The notes below the pieces were generated by a model. That model saw only the letters and a list, made by a program, of their open reading frames with translations. It was not told the DNA's origin and did no database searches. A stretch of 64,000 nt of DNA. It comes from Oscillospiraceae bacterium (GTDB lineage: Bacteria; Bacillota; Clostridia; Oscillospirales; Ruminococcaceae). Shown piece after piece: positions 32,624 through 42,069 of the stretch. The position numbers and the translations under genes are program-made. The number at the start of each line of letters is the position of its first letter. Positions within the stretch are counted from its first letter, which is position 1. The stretch is taken from assembly GCA_017415165.1 (NCBI GenBank), contig JAFQIY010000035.1, forward strand, positions 62,001 to 126,000, written 5' to 3'.

Positions 32624-34120
32624 TTAATCTGCAACAGTAATTCCCTGTGACCTGAAATAGTTCTTGAAGCTTGCAGCAGACGCTGAATTCTCAAATTCCT
32701 CTGTAGGGTTGGAATAGTGTCTGATAGCTGATTCCATCGGAGTAAGCTTGCCTGCGAGAGCACCCGGTTTACAGGTTCTTGAACAGATTTCATCAAGTGT
32801 AAGATTACCTGAGGTCATCATCCACGCAGATTTGCCGCTCTTGAGAAGAATTTCAACTCTCTGTGTGCCGTCTGCAAAGGTTACAACCTCGCCAAGCTGA
32901 CCAACGCCGCTGTAGCCGATTTCGGTAATAGCCTTGCCGCCGCTTGTGTGACCGATAACTTCACCTGTCTTAATTCTGGAAGTAATTGCAGTGTTGTGGA
33001 TATAACGGATATCATACATTCTTGTTCCGAGCTTATCTGCGAGAGCCGCTTCTTCAGGGAAAGCCTCAACGGAAATTCTGTGAGGTACGCATCCGCCTTC
33101 GGAAACACCGGGTTCTGTAGTAACGCCCTTGAGCTTGCCGTCCGCTGTTCTTTCAGCTGTTTCAGGGTTAAGGTCTGCCGCTGTAGCTGTTACTCTGCCG
33201 CTGCCATAGGTATTGTCAACATTATTAAGAGAAACTGTTCCTGTAAGGAATGAACCGTCTGCAAAAATTCCTGCTGCATAGTCGGGAACTTTAAGCTCAG
33301 CTGTTTCAATAATATAATCGTCTGTAATTGCCTGTGTTTCAGCTATTTCGTTTACTTCGCTTACACCGTTGACTTCATCAATAGCGTCAAGCTCCTTAAT
33401 AAAGCTGTCGATAAGTGACTGTGACTTTGCCTCATAGCTTGCAGCCTCAGCTGTATATACTGTAAGGTCTTCTTCTTCAAGCTCAGCAGCTGTGTTATCG
33501 CCGTTAACCTCATCGTTAACAAGTGTAACATTTTCTTCGGCTGCTTCAATAATTTCAACAGCTGATGCAGGAACTGCTTCCTTGCCATTAAGAACAACAT
33601 AGCTTTCACCGCTGAGGAAAATAACATCTGTAACCTTAGCTGTTTCGCCTGTAAGAGTAATCTTAATGTCCTTGCCTACCATTGAATAAAGCTCTTTGTA
33701 AACATCGTCTGCAACAATATCGGAAACTGTTTTGCAGTCGTAAGCCTTTCCGTCAATCATAAGCTTAGGTTCACCGTTTGTAACCGTAACGGACTCAACC
33801 TTGCCTGTGTAATAATCGTAGCCATCGGTTACTGTAACAACCTTGCCAACAAGAGACGTAGAATAGCTGATATTGTTCTGCTGGGTCATATTCTTGATAC
33901 CCTCAAGCATAGAATACTGCGCCATCTGATTGAGAACCTCAGAGTCACTCATAGGATTGTTGAAGTCCTGATTCTGCATCTGTGAAACAAGCAGTTTGAG
34001 GTAGCTGTCAAAGTTCATATAGCTGTTTGACTCATCATCGTCGCCTGTAGCAGTATTAACGTAGGTATTGGAATACTTGCTGTAGACACCGATATTGGAT
34101 AAGCTTAAGCTGTCGTCCAT
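32624..34120 (-). CDS. flgD: Hook-cap protein FlgD, greatly extended
   Basis: 498 aa, two to three times the usual 140-230. Residues about 30-85 hold the FlgD motif YLKLLVSQMQNQDFNNPMSD and the QYSMLEGIKNM helix. Then comes SLVGKVVTVTDG...GKVESVTVTNGEPKLMIDGKAYD (about 90-135) and a second, similar beta module beginning MVGKDIKITLTGE (about 150-190). An acidic region rich in Glu, Ala and Val (about 200-290) follows. The last 200 residues, with a single Cys-rich patch (EICSRTCKPG) and many beta segments, match nothing I recognise. The ATG at 34120 follows AAGGAGG and overlaps fliK by 16 bp. Confidence 0.9.
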   Translation of the reverse strand: MDDSLSLSNIGVYSKYSNTYVNTATGDDDESNSYMNFDSYLKLLVSQMQNQDFNNPMSDSEVLNQMAQYSMLEGIKNMTQQNNISYSTSLVGKVVTVTDGYDYYTGKVESVTVTNGEPKLMIDGKAYDCKTVSDIVADDVYKELYSMVGKDIKITLTGETAKVTDVIFLSGESYVVLNGKEAVPASAVEIIEAAEENVTLVNDEVNGDNTAAELEEEDLTVYTAEAASYEAKSQSLIDSFIKELDAIDEVNGVSEVNEIAETQAITDDYIIETAELKVPDYAAGIFADGSFLTGTVSLNNVDNTYGSGRVTATAADLNPETAERTADGKLKGVTTEPGVSEGGCVPHRISVEAFPEEAALADKLGTRMYDIRYIHNTAITSRIKTGEVIGHTSGGKAITEIGYSGVGQLGEVVTFADGTQRVEILLKSGKSAWMMTSGNLTLDEICSRTCKPGALAGKLTPMESAIRHYSNPTEEFENSASAASFKNYFRSQGITVAD

Positions 34121-35592
34121 AATTTCGCCTCCTTGAGTTTAGTTGTGCCTGTAACGGCTTCTGTTTCTTCAATTCCGTCGACTGCGTCAATTCCGCGGTA
34201 GTTTGAATTGTTCTGCTGATTATTGCTTCTGTTCTGCATAAAGCCGAAGCCCTGATTTGTGAAGTCAAGACCCATCTGCTCAGCCGCATTGCCTGCCGCA
34301 ACAATCTGAACTTCCTTTACGTTGTAGTTCTGATTCTGTAAGCTGTTTCCGAGAAGTGCCGCGCGGTCTGCCATAGCCTTGCCTACTTCCTCGTACTGAG
34401 CGGAAAGAAGCACTGTAACCGCACCGTTTTCCTTGATAATCTTAACCGCAACCTCGCCGAGATTTTCGGGTTTGAGAATCATTGTCAGTTCTTCTGTACC
34501 GTTATCGCCCTCAAAGCTCATAAGCTTTTCGGTAATAACCTCGGTAACCTGAACCTGAATGGACTCTGCTGTTGTTTCGGTGATAACGGGTGCTTCGGAA
34601 ACTGTGTTATCTGCGGTAATAACGGGCTGCTGAATGTCTGCCGCAATTTTTTCGATAATTGCTTCATCGGAAATCGCCGCATCGGGAATTGCTTCAACGG
34701 AAGCTTTCTCAGCAGAAGCTTTCTCAGCAGAAGCTGCTTCATCAGTAACCTCTCCGCTTATAGCTGCAACCTGTTCCGACGCATTGTTGATTTTAACCGC
34801 TGTGAAGCTTGTTCTGAGCATTTCAGGAATTTCATTGTTCATCTTCACGCTGAATTCCTTGATGTCAGCATAAAGCTGCTCCATTTTCGGTACATCCTCA
34901 GGATTAACCTCAGAAACAACCTGCTTCGGAGCTGTCAGAAGTTCAACTGCGCCCTTTATTGCCTCAAACTTTTCATCCTCATTGTAAGCATCGAACTGCT
35001 CCACAGGAATATTGAGCATAGAAGCCATAATTTCAGCCGCTGTTGTTTCGTCTGCGTCCTTGCCGAGAATTTCCACGATAACGTCCTCAAGTCCTGCAAT
35101 GATTTCGTCAGCGTCCTTACCATCGGTAAGTTCTGCTTCAATCATCAGACCTGTCTGGCTGAGAAGTTCACAGCTGAGAAGCACATCTTCCTCGTCCTCT
35201 GCAATACCTGAGCCGCCGTCTGAGAAAAGTGCGAACAGGTCAGTTGCTCTTTCCTTGTCATCATCGGAACCTCTGAATGCCTTGAGAACAGTTTCGAGAA
35301 GCTTCATAAGAGCCTTCTTCACACCCTCATCGAGGTTTTCGATTGCACCGAGAATTTCGGAGAACTCCTGATTTGCCTCATCTTCAGGCATTTCAGTATC
35401 AACTACGCCGTTGTTCGCTGTGTCAGCGTTTGCCGCCTGATTAACCGCACCCTCAGTAACAAGCTCCTTCTGCGCTGCAAGAACATCGGAAAAGCTGCTG
35501 CCGTCCTCAGGGATTTCCGTCAGACTGCTGCTTCCGCTGCTTACAGAAGCCGCCATAACTGCCGCCTGTAAATCAAACATAACCGTATTCAA
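34105..35592 (-). CDS. fliK: Flagellar hook-length control protein FliK
   Basis: 495 aa. A long low-complexity N-terminal ruler part, acidic and rich in Ala, Glu and Ser, contains a small tandem repeat (AEKASAEKASVEA, about 285-297). The C-terminal FliK domain is at about 375-450: GTEELTMILKPENLGEVAVKIIKENGAVTVLLSAQYEEV, with the LKPENLGEV signature that binds FlhB. The start is TTG 35592, eight bases after GGAGG. The end overlaps flgD. Confidence 0.93.
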   Translation of the reverse strand: MNTVMFDLQAAVMAASVSSGSSSLTEIPEDGSSFSDVLAAQKELVTEGAVNQAANADTANNGVVDTEMPEDEANQEFSEILGAIENLDEGVKKALMKLLETVLKAFRGSDDDKERATDLFALFSDGGSGIAEDEEDVLLSCELLSQTGLMIEAELTDGKDADEIIAGLEDVIVEILGKDADETTAAEIMASMLNIPVEQFDAYNEDEKFEAIKGAVELLTAPKQVVSEVNPEDVPKMEQLYADIKEFSVKMNNEIPEMLRTSFTAVKINNASEQVAAISGEVTDEAASAEKASAEKASVEAIPDAAISDEAIIEKIAADIQQPVITADNTVSEAPVITETTAESIQVQVTEVITEKLMSFEGDNGTEELTMILKPENLGEVAVKIIKENGAVTVLLSAQYEEVGKAMADRAALLGNSLQNQNYNVKEVQIVAAGNAAEQMGLDFTNQGFGFMQNRSNNQQNNSNYRGIDAVDGIEETEAVTGTTKLKEAKLWTTA

Positions 35593-35678
35593 TTGTTTTA
35601 CCTCCCTTCATTAATAATAGTATATATTTAAAGTGCTCAGCGTTTTGCCTTGCCCTTTAAACCAAATTAAAGGATTAA

Positions 35679-35699
35679 AAGTTTTACGAAATAAAACTT
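35679..35699. repeat. Stop-proximal hairpin after fliJ
   Basis: AAGTTTTA paired with TAAAACTT around the loop CGAAA, 14 bases beyond the fliJ stop, in the 120-bp fliJ-fliK gap. No further gene is seen in that gap. Confidence 0.65.
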
Positions 35700-35712
35700 G
35701 GAGATGATGGCG

Positions 35713-36159
35713 CTAGCCTTCATTTTTATAGGTGCTGTTCGTAACGTACTCCGAAATAAACAGCTCCTCAGCCTTTGCAGCCTTGAAGTTATATTCCTCA
35801 AGCTGTTTTTCCTCCAGCTTATCAAGGGACGAAACCTCTTTTGTTGCCTCAATTACAACGCCAAGCTGCTTCTGCACCTTGACCTCCATTTTTTCAATGG
35901 AAGCTTCAAGCTCCTTGATTTGCTGAGAAAGTGAGTGGTGATACCCCTTGAATGTGGTGACCTGCATAATTGTCATACCCTGTGAGGATTTTACGCAGAA
36001 TTCCTCATTTGAGCGTCTCAGCTTTTCTTCGAGAGAATTTTTCTCATCTATGTACTGCTGCTGCTGACGTCTTAAATGAGCGAGGTCATTCTTTTCTCTG
36101 TCAAGCACCTGCTGCTTGTAGCCCTTGAGCTTGTTCAAGGAAAATTCAAACCGTTTCAA
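35713..36159 (-). CDS. fliJ: Flagellar export chaperone FliJ
   Basis: 148 aa, almost entirely charged coiled coil (KRFEFSLNKLKGYKQQVLDREKNDLAHLRRQQQQY at the start), the usual FliJ size. FliJ sits in the FliI ring like the gamma subunit of F-type ATPases and helps deliver substrates to FlhA. The start is TTG 36159 after GGAGG. It lies next to fliI, as is standard. Confidence 0.9.
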   Translation of the reverse strand: MKRFEFSLNKLKGYKQQVLDREKNDLAHLRRQQQQYIDEKNSLEEKLRRSNEEFCVKSSQGMTIMQVTTFKGYHHSLSQQIKELEASIEKMEVKVQKQLGVVIEATKEVSSLDKLEEKQLEEYNFKAAKAEELFISEYVTNSTYKNEG

Positions 36160-36194
36160 GGTTTAACCTCCATAACAAATACATTTGACTTGCA

Positions 36195-36267
36195 AACCAC
36201 GACGTTTTGTGGTTTTACCTGTAAAATCACAAAACTCGTAAATGACGAAAACTTGTTTTCATCATTT
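36195..36267. repeat. Long hairpins across the fliI stop codon and fliI-fliJ gap
   Basis: A 13-bp stem with one mismatch and a two-base loop (36240-36252/36255-36267) spans the fliI stop codon. Next is a 15-bp stem with one wobble and loop CT (36204-36218/36221-36235), which competes with AAACCAC/GTGGTTT (about 36195-36215). No strong U-run follows, so read-through is expected. Confidence 0.7.
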
Positions 36268-37581
36268 TACCGCTGCTTTCATCATCTCAACAGTTTCCTC
36301 GAAGCTGAAAGCCTCGTCGGTAGCCTGCTGTAAGAAAGCGTTGATTTTGTCGATTTTTCTCAGCGCCTCATCAAGTGCGGGGTTAGTACCCTTTTTGTAA
36401 GCACCGATTGAAACAAGGTCGTAATTGGAATAATAAACCGACAGCAGATTACGCATTTTTGAAGCTGCATCACGCTGCGGCTTTTCTGCAATTTCCGACA
36501 TAAGACGGGAAACCGACTCCAGCACCTCGATTGCGGGGTAATGGTTTCTCGCCGCAACCTTTCTGGAAAGAATAATGTGTCCGTCGATGATACCACGAAC
36601 CGTATCTGAGATAGGCTCATTCGTATCGTCACCCTCAACAAGCACCGTATAGATGCCCGTGATTGAGCCGCGCTCGAAGTTTCCTGCTCTTTCAAGCAGC
36701 TTCGGCATAGCCGTGTAGATGGACGGCGTATAACCTCTTGCGATAGGCGCCTCTCCCACCGCAAGACCGATTTCTCGCTGTGCCATTGCGTATCGTGTCA
36801 GTGAGTCCATCATCAGCAGGACATTCTTGCCCTGGTCCTTGAAGTACTCCGCAATAGCCGTTGCTGTCATAGGGCATTTGTTACGCATCATAGCAGGCTG
36901 GTCAGATGTAGCAACAACCAGCACCGAACGTGCCATACCCTTTTCGCCAAGGTCACGCTCAATGAACTCAAGAACCTCTCGTCCACGCTCGCCAACCAGA
37001 GCGATAACATTTATATCTGCCTGAACCTCTCTCGCAATCATACCCAGCAGCGTTGACTTACCAACACCTGAGCCTGCGAAGATACCCATACGCTGACCTC
37101 TGCCTATTGTCAGCAGACCGTCGATTGCCTTTACTCCGAAAGGAATAATATCGTCAATTCTCGGTCTTGTCAGCGGGTTAACGGGTTCACCTGCAATGGA
37201 ATATCTTGCTGTAGTATTTATCGGAGGACCGCCGTCAATCGGCTCGCCTATAGCGTTGATGATACGTCCCACAAGCTCGTCACCCACGCCGACCTGAAGC
37301 TGTCTGCCCGTATTGTCAACAATTGACCCGGGACCGATACCCTCAATGTCGGTGTACGGCATAAGCATAACCTTGCCGTTATTGAAGCCTACAACCTCGC
37401 CGTAGATAAAGGAATCGTCCGCCTTGCCGTTTTCATTCTTACGGTAAATTCTGCAGACGTCGCCGATATTTGCGACAGGTCCCGACGCTTCAATGGTCAT
37501 ACCGATAATCTTTTCAATTTTACCCTTGTACCTGAACAAGTCCGCCTGCTTGACGGCATCCCGTACCGCTGTAAAATTCAT
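36262..37581 (-). CDS. fliI: Flagellar export ATPase FliI
   Basis: 439 aa, F1-beta-like. Walker A is GSGVGKST at 170-177, Walker B is VLLMMDS (about 262-268), and the ER-x-REV-x-E-F block (VGERGREVLEFIERDL) is present. The C-terminal domain interacts with substrates. It energises export with FliH and FliJ. The ATG at 37581 follows GGAGCG. It ends at a TGA that lies inside a hairpin. Confidence 0.97.
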   Translation of the reverse strand: MNFTAVRDAVKQADLFRYKGKIEKIIGMTIEASGPVANIGDVCRIYRKNENGKADDSFIYGEVVGFNNGKVMLMPYTDIEGIGPGSIVDNTGRQLQVGVGDELVGRIINAIGEPIDGGPPINTTARYSIAGEPVNPLTRPRIDDIIPFGVKAIDGLLTIGRGQRMGIFAGSGVGKSTLLGMIAREVQADINVIALVGERGREVLEFIERDLGEKGMARSVLVVATSDQPAMMRNKCPMTATAIAEYFKDQGKNVLLMMDSLTRYAMAQREIGLAVGEAPIARGYTPSIYTAMPKLLERAGNFERGSITGIYTVLVEGDDTNEPISDTVRGIIDGHIILSRKVAARNHYPAIEVLESVSRLMSEIAEKPQRDAASKMRNLLSVYYSNYDLVSIGAYKKGTNPALDEALRKIDKINAFLQQATDEAFSFEETVEMMKAAVK

Positions 37582-37611
37582 ATCAACGCTCCGATAGTAG
37601 TTTCTCGGGAC

Positions 37612-38487
37612 TTAAAAATCGTCCTCGGTTTTGCCTCTTGTGTTATCGAGGATTTCCTTCAGGAATTCCAGCTGTGTCGGAACACCTGCGTCCACGATTT
37701 CCGAATCATTGTCCAGAATAATCGTGCCCTCCTCCGCCTCGTCATCGAACTCAATTTCAATTTCGGGAATGAACGGGATAATATCCTTGATAAGCTTCTC
37801 GTCCGTCCTGAATTTTTCTGTAATCTCGTCCTCTGCGAGAGTAATCTTTATATAGTCTGAATTACGGAAATTCTTAGCCGCATCTGCAATAATGCCCTCG
37901 ATAATCTCAGGGTCAGACACCAGCTCAGTTCTTGTAATTTTCTTAACCATCTCAAAAACCGTCGTCCGCAGTTCTTCCTCGTTTGAAATATAGTATGCTT
38001 CTTTTCTTGAATTTATCTCGGAAAGCAGCTTACCCGCAGCGTCAATATAACGCTTGTATTTCTCCAGCGACTCATCCTTGCCCTGTGCAAAGCCCTCATT
38101 GTAGCCTTCCTGTTTGGCCTGCTCCTTGAGGACAACACATTCATTCTGAGCCTTTTCCATAACCGCCATAGTTGCCGACTTTGTATCAGCAGTAATTGCG
38201 GCTGCCTCTTTTTTAGCAAGTTCTATAATCTCAGCACGTTCTTTTTCAAACTGCACACTTTTTTCCGCAAGAGCAACCCTTAACCGCTTTTCGACCTCTG
38301 TCTTTATGCGGTATTCCTCAGCCGCCTTCTGTTCGGCAAGCTTCTGTTCCTCACGTCTGCGCACTTCCTCAGCTGAAATGATTTCGCCTGTTTCCTCGTC
38401 CTCGGCAGGAATATAAACCGTGTTGTCGATTGTAACAGGCTTATCCATTTCGTAAGCCGTGCTGAAGCCTTTAACGATTTTAAGCAA
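37612..38487 (-). CDS. fliH: Flagellar assembly protein FliH
   Basis: 291 aa: a charged coiled coil (about 45-150, Glu/Lys/Ala-rich) followed by a C-terminal domain related to V-ATPase subunit E (about 160-285; LRTTVFEMVKKITRTELVSDPEIIEGIIADAAKN). FliH dimers hold FliI at the C-ring. The start is TTG 38487, overlapping the fliG end by 8 bp. Confidence 0.9.
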   Translation of the reverse strand: MLKIVKGFSTAYEMDKPVTIDNTVYIPAEDEETGEIISAEEVRRREEQKLAEQKAAEEYRIKTEVEKRLRVALAEKSVQFEKERAEIIELAKKEAAAITADTKSATMAVMEKAQNECVVLKEQAKQEGYNEGFAQGKDESLEKYKRYIDAAGKLLSEINSRKEAYYISNEEELRTTVFEMVKKITRTELVSDPEIIEGIIADAAKNFRNSDYIKITLAEDEITEKFRTDEKLIKDIIPFIPEIEIEFDDEAEEGTIILDNDSEIVDAGVPTQLEFLKEILDNTRGKTEDDF

Positions 38488-39490
38488 TTATCTCGTCCTC
38501 TCCGCCCTTGCCGATAACCAGCTCGCCTTCTTCTTCAAGATGACGAATGATACCAACAATTCTCTGCTGAGCCTCGTCAACGTCACGCATACGAACGTTG
38601 TGGAGGTACTCGATTTCCTGCTGAATGGATTCCTGCATTCTCTGCGGCATATTTGCGTAAAGGGTAGCAGCAACTTCTGCGTTGGAGCCCTTGATAGCAA
38701 TAGCCAGATCCTTTGTTTCCACGTCTCTGATGAAACGCTGGATAGACATAGAATCGAGAGAGAGGATATCCTCGAATACGAACATCTTCTTCTTGATTTC
38801 TTCCACGAGAGCAGGGTCTCTTGCGGAGAGTTCGTCGAAGATGTATTTTTCTGTACCGCGGTCAACCTTGTTGAGTACGTCAGCAACATAGTTGATACCG
38901 CCAACCTCTGTAAGGTCCATAGAAACAACCGCCGCAAACTTTCTTTCGAGGGTGGATTCGATTGCCTTGACAGTTTCAGGCGAAGCAGATTCCATCTTTG
39001 CAATTCTTTCAACAACCTCAACACGCTTTTCTCTCGGAAGTTCCTGAAGAACAGCGGAAGCCTGCTCGGAGTTTACATATGAAAGCACCAGAGCAATCGT
39101 CTGCGGATGCTCGTTCTGAATGATAGCAAGCAGGTTCTTGTAGTCGGACTTTCTGACAAACTCGAAGGCCTTTGTCTGCATAGACTTGGAGACCTTCTCC
39201 ATAAGCTTCTGAGCCATTTCTGCGCCGTAAGCCTTTTCAAGAACGGATCTTGCGTAGTCGATACCGCCTTCTGTAATAACCTTCTGAGTCAGACACAGCT
39301 CATAGAATTCATTAAGAACTGAGTCCACCTGATGTATGTCCATATACGGGAGGCTGGAAACCTCGAATGTAAGCTTTTCAACCTCTTCGTCAGTAAGACG
39401 TTTATAAACGTGAGCAGCGTTTTCAGCACCGATGGAGGTAATAACTACCGCCGCCTTCTGCGCCGCACTAAGCTCCTGAATATCCGGCAT
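38480..39490 (-). CDS. fliG: Flagellar motor switch protein FliG
   Basis: 336 aa. N-terminal: LSAAQKAAVVITSIGAENAAHVYKRL; middle: EHPQTIALVLSYV; the C-terminal torque domain has the charged helix (about 275-300; DVETKDLAIAIKGSNAEV) that meets MotA. Length is normal. The ATG lies a few bases after the fliF stop, and its RBS (GAGGAGG) is formed by the codons for the last acidic residues of FliF. Confidence 0.97.
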   Translation of the reverse strand: MPDIQELSAAQKAAVVITSIGAENAAHVYKRLTDEEVEKLTFEVSSLPYMDIHQVDSVLNEFYELCLTQKVITEGGIDYARSVLEKAYGAEMAQKLMEKVSKSMQTKAFEFVRKSDYKNLLAIIQNEHPQTIALVLSYVNSEQASAVLQELPREKRVEVVERIAKMESASPETVKAIESTLERKFAAVVSMDLTEVGGINYVADVLNKVDRGTEKYIFDELSARDPALVEEIKKKMFVFEDILSLDSMSIQRFIRDVETKDLAIAIKGSNAEVAATLYANMPQRMQESIQQEIEYLHNVRMRDVDEAQQRIVGIIRHLEEEGELVIGKGGEDEIIA

Positions 39491-39493
39491 CAG

Positions 39494-41122
39494 TTAATCC
39501 TCCTCTTCCTTCATCCAGCTTCTAAGCAGCTGAGCAACAATTTCCGGACTGAACTTCGCAAATTCGCTGATTTCTCTTCTGATAGCAACTTCCTTTGTCT
39601 CGATTTGCTCGTCCGTAAGGCTCGGTACTTCGGCCAGCTCGCCTGCATCGCTGAATGTGAATGTATCCACAGGCTCTTCTCCTTCCGGAGCAATGAGTCC
39701 GCTCTTTTCGATAATCTGCTTCTCGAATTCCTTTCTCTTCTTCTTTGCGTTGCTCGAAAGGATTGCCATAACGATAAGGATAACGAGAATGAGAATGAGT
39801 ACGATTGCACCCACAAGGATAAGCTGGTCAAATGTAAGACCGAACAGGTATTTCGGAGCTGCTGCTGTAGGAAGGTCTTCAATATCATCATATTTTCTGA
39901 GATTTGTAACGCTTACAACCTCATCAATAAGTGCAGGGTTGATTGTGCCCGCATTGCCGACAATTCTTACCAAATCCTGCTTTTCAGCTTCGGAGAGGTA
40001 GTCCGTATAAACGATAACCGAAATTGAAAGATCTTCAATTTCGTAGCCTTTCTTTTCGACCTGCTCCTTATATGTATCAACAAGATAAGTGTTGGAATAA
40101 GCTTCCTCAGACCAGCTTCCGCCGCCGTTGGTATTTCCTGTAGGGTAGGTATCGTCAGCGTTGCCTTCAACGCCCACAACACCGCCGTCAACAGTTGTTC
40201 CACCGCTTGCAGCTTCAACGTCGCCGTGCTGGAGAACACCTGCATTTGTGTTGCCCTCAGGGGAGTAGTCAGTAGTTTCGCTTACCTTTGTATCAAAGTC
40301 AAGAACCATATTTACCGCAACGGAAACGCCGTCGTCACCGTAAACAGGGATAAGCAGCTCAAGGATTTTGTTCTTGATTGAATTTTCAAGAGTAGTCTTG
40401 AACGCCAGCTTCTTTGTTTCCTCAACAACAAGGTCATAGTCGCTGTCGCCGCCGATAACCTGCGGGATAAGATTCTGGTCAACGATTGAAATCTTTTCAT
40501 CGGTAAGACCTGTCCAGGACATCTTGACCAGGTTTGTGATACCAATAACCTGCTTGCTTGAAAGCTTGTCAATGCCGTCAAGATGAACCACAACAGATGC
40601 AGAAGGATACTCCTTGTTTGAAGTAATAACCGTATTTTTCTGCTCAGGTGATGTAAGAGTTACATAAGCCACGCTGATGTTTTCCATCGAGCCGATGAGT
40701 GCGCTGAGCTTATTTTCCATATCAATTCGGTCATAAGTCTTACGCTCATCACCTGTTGTGAACATACCTGTTTTTTCTGTTGTAAGGGTATAGTTCATAT
40801 TACTCTTAGGATAATTCTGCTGAGCAAGAGCAATTGCAATCTTATCCTCCGTGCCCTTCAGTACAGTAATCGAGCCGCCCGAAAGCTCTGCCTCATAACC
40901 CATTTCCTCAATGAGCGTAACCATTTCGGCAGCCTCCGAAGTTTCCAGCCCCTCATAGAGAACTATATAATCCTTTTTATTTAAAACAACCGTCACAATG
41001 ACCGCCAGCAGAACAATTGCCGCAAGAATTGCTATGTAAATAATTCTGCGAGTCTTGCTCTGACCGTCCCAGAAGGTTGTGAAAGTCTTTTTGACTTTTG
41101 TTACCTGTTCTTTAACCGCCAT
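39494..41122 (-). CDS. fliF: Flagellar MS-ring protein FliF
   Basis: 542 aa. Membrane helix 1 at about 27-47 and helix 2 at about 432-455 enclose the extracellular ring-building motifs (LYEGLETSEAAEMVTLIEEMGYEAEL; the YVTLTSPEQK block). The C-terminal peptide (EISEFAKFSPEIVAQLLRSWMKEEED) binds FliG. It has a Gly/Thr/Asn-rich central loop. The ATG at 41122 follows AAGGAAGGA. Confidence 0.97.
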   Translation of the reverse strand: MAVKEQVTKVKKTFTTFWDGQSKTRRIIYIAILAAIVLLAVIVTVVLNKKDYIVLYEGLETSEAAEMVTLIEEMGYEAELSGGSITVLKGTEDKIAIALAQQNYPKSNMNYTLTTEKTGMFTTGDERKTYDRIDMENKLSALIGSMENISVAYVTLTSPEQKNTVITSNKEYPSASVVVHLDGIDKLSSKQVIGITNLVKMSWTGLTDEKISIVDQNLIPQVIGGDSDYDLVVEETKKLAFKTTLENSIKNKILELLIPVYGDDGVSVAVNMVLDFDTKVSETTDYSPEGNTNAGVLQHGDVEAASGGTTVDGGVVGVEGNADDTYPTGNTNGGGSWSEEAYSNTYLVDTYKEQVEKKGYEIEDLSISVIVYTDYLSEAEKQDLVRIVGNAGTINPALIDEVVSVTNLRKYDDIEDLPTAAAPKYLFGLTFDQLILVGAIVLILILVILIVMAILSSNAKKKRKEFEKQIIEKSGLIAPEGEEPVDTFTFSDAGELAEVPSLTDEQIETKEVAIRREISEFAKFSPEIVAQLLRSWMKEEED

Positions 41123-41170
41123 TTTCCGAAAATTCCTTCCTTAGCGATACAGCGTGTACCGCAGACTTAA

Positions 41171-41482
41171 TTACATTGTAATCTGGAGCACCTTGTCATA
41201 AGCATTTACCGCCGCATCCTTTATAGCAACAAAGGTTTCAACAGCAACAGCCGCTTTTGTCATATTGTTGTAGATTGTGTGCAGGTCGTCAACGTCACCC
41301 ATTGCAAGGCGGACGGAATCCTCCTGAACAACCCTCTGGGTTTCCTGAACGTCAGTAAAAATTTCCTTGAACACGTCAGAGAACTGAGGATTATCAACGC
41401 TGTCAGCAACAGCAGCAGTGTTCTTGCTGTCAAATATGGACTCAACAGGCTGAATAGCATTGCTGATTGGTACAATAAACAT
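41171..41482 (-). CDS. fliE: Flagellar hook-basal body protein FliE
   Basis: 103 aa with the typical FliE C-terminal half (QRVVQEDSVRLAMGDVDDLHTIYNNMTKAAVAVETFVAIKDAAVNAYDKVLQI, key region about 52-101). It links the MS ring to the rod. The ATG at 41482 follows GGAG, 30 bp after flgC. Confidence 0.94.
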   Translation of the reverse strand: MFIVPISNAIQPVESIFDSKNTAAVADSVDNPQFSDVFKEIFTDVQETQRVVQEDSVRLAMGDVDDLHTIYNNMTKAAVAVETFVAIKDAAVNAYDKVLQITM

Positions 41483-41512
41483 AATTTATCTCCATTCTTT
41501 AAATCGGTTTAA

Positions 41513-42019
41513 TTATCTTCCTTTAAGGGTCATTGCCGTAGAAAGCATTGACTTTACAGCCGCAAAAGCAGCAGCATTTGCTTCATATGAACGCTGTGCA
41601 GCAAGGAGGTCAATCTGCTCCTTGGTGTTGTCAACGTTGCTCTTGTAGATGTAGCCGTCCTCATCAGCAAGAGGGTTATCAGGGTCATACACAGGAACAA
41701 ACGGAGCGTCGTCCTCAATTACTTCCGCAACGGTAACACCCGCCGACTTGTATCTGTCCTGATGGTCGAGGTAGTAAACACCTCTGCTGTAATTTTTCAC
41801 ATCCTCGTCATCGTTGTATGCAAGGCGTGCATATTTGTCAAGGATATCGCCGAACTTTTTCTTTTCGGAAAAAATCACAAGCTGACGGCAGTATGGGTCG
41901 CCGCCGGGGGAAGTATTGTAGGTTTCCTGATTGGCGATATTCTGTGAGATAATATCCATTCTGAGTCTCTGCGCCGAAAGCGCGGAAGCACTTATATCAA
42001 GTGAGTTTACAAAAGACAT
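41513..42019 (-). CDS. flgC: Flagellar proximal rod protein FlgC
   Basis: 168 aa. N-terminal SLDISASALSAQRLRMDIISQNIANQETYNTSPGGDPYCRQ and C-terminal EQIDLLAAQRSYEANAAAFAAVKSMLSTAMTL are standard. The ATG at 42019 follows AAAGGACGG, 74 bp after flgB. Confidence 0.95.
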   Translation of the reverse strand: MSFVNSLDISASALSAQRLRMDIISQNIANQETYNTSPGGDPYCRQLVIFSEKKKFGDILDKYARLAYNDDEDVKNYSRGVYYLDHQDRYKSAGVTVAEVIEDDAPFVPVYDPDNPLADEDGYIYKSNVDNTKEQIDLLAAQRSYEANAAAFAAVKSMLSTAMTLKGR

Positions 42020-42069
42020 TCCGACCGTCCTTTCTTAAATATCGGATTTATATTCAGGCAAAACCCGTA

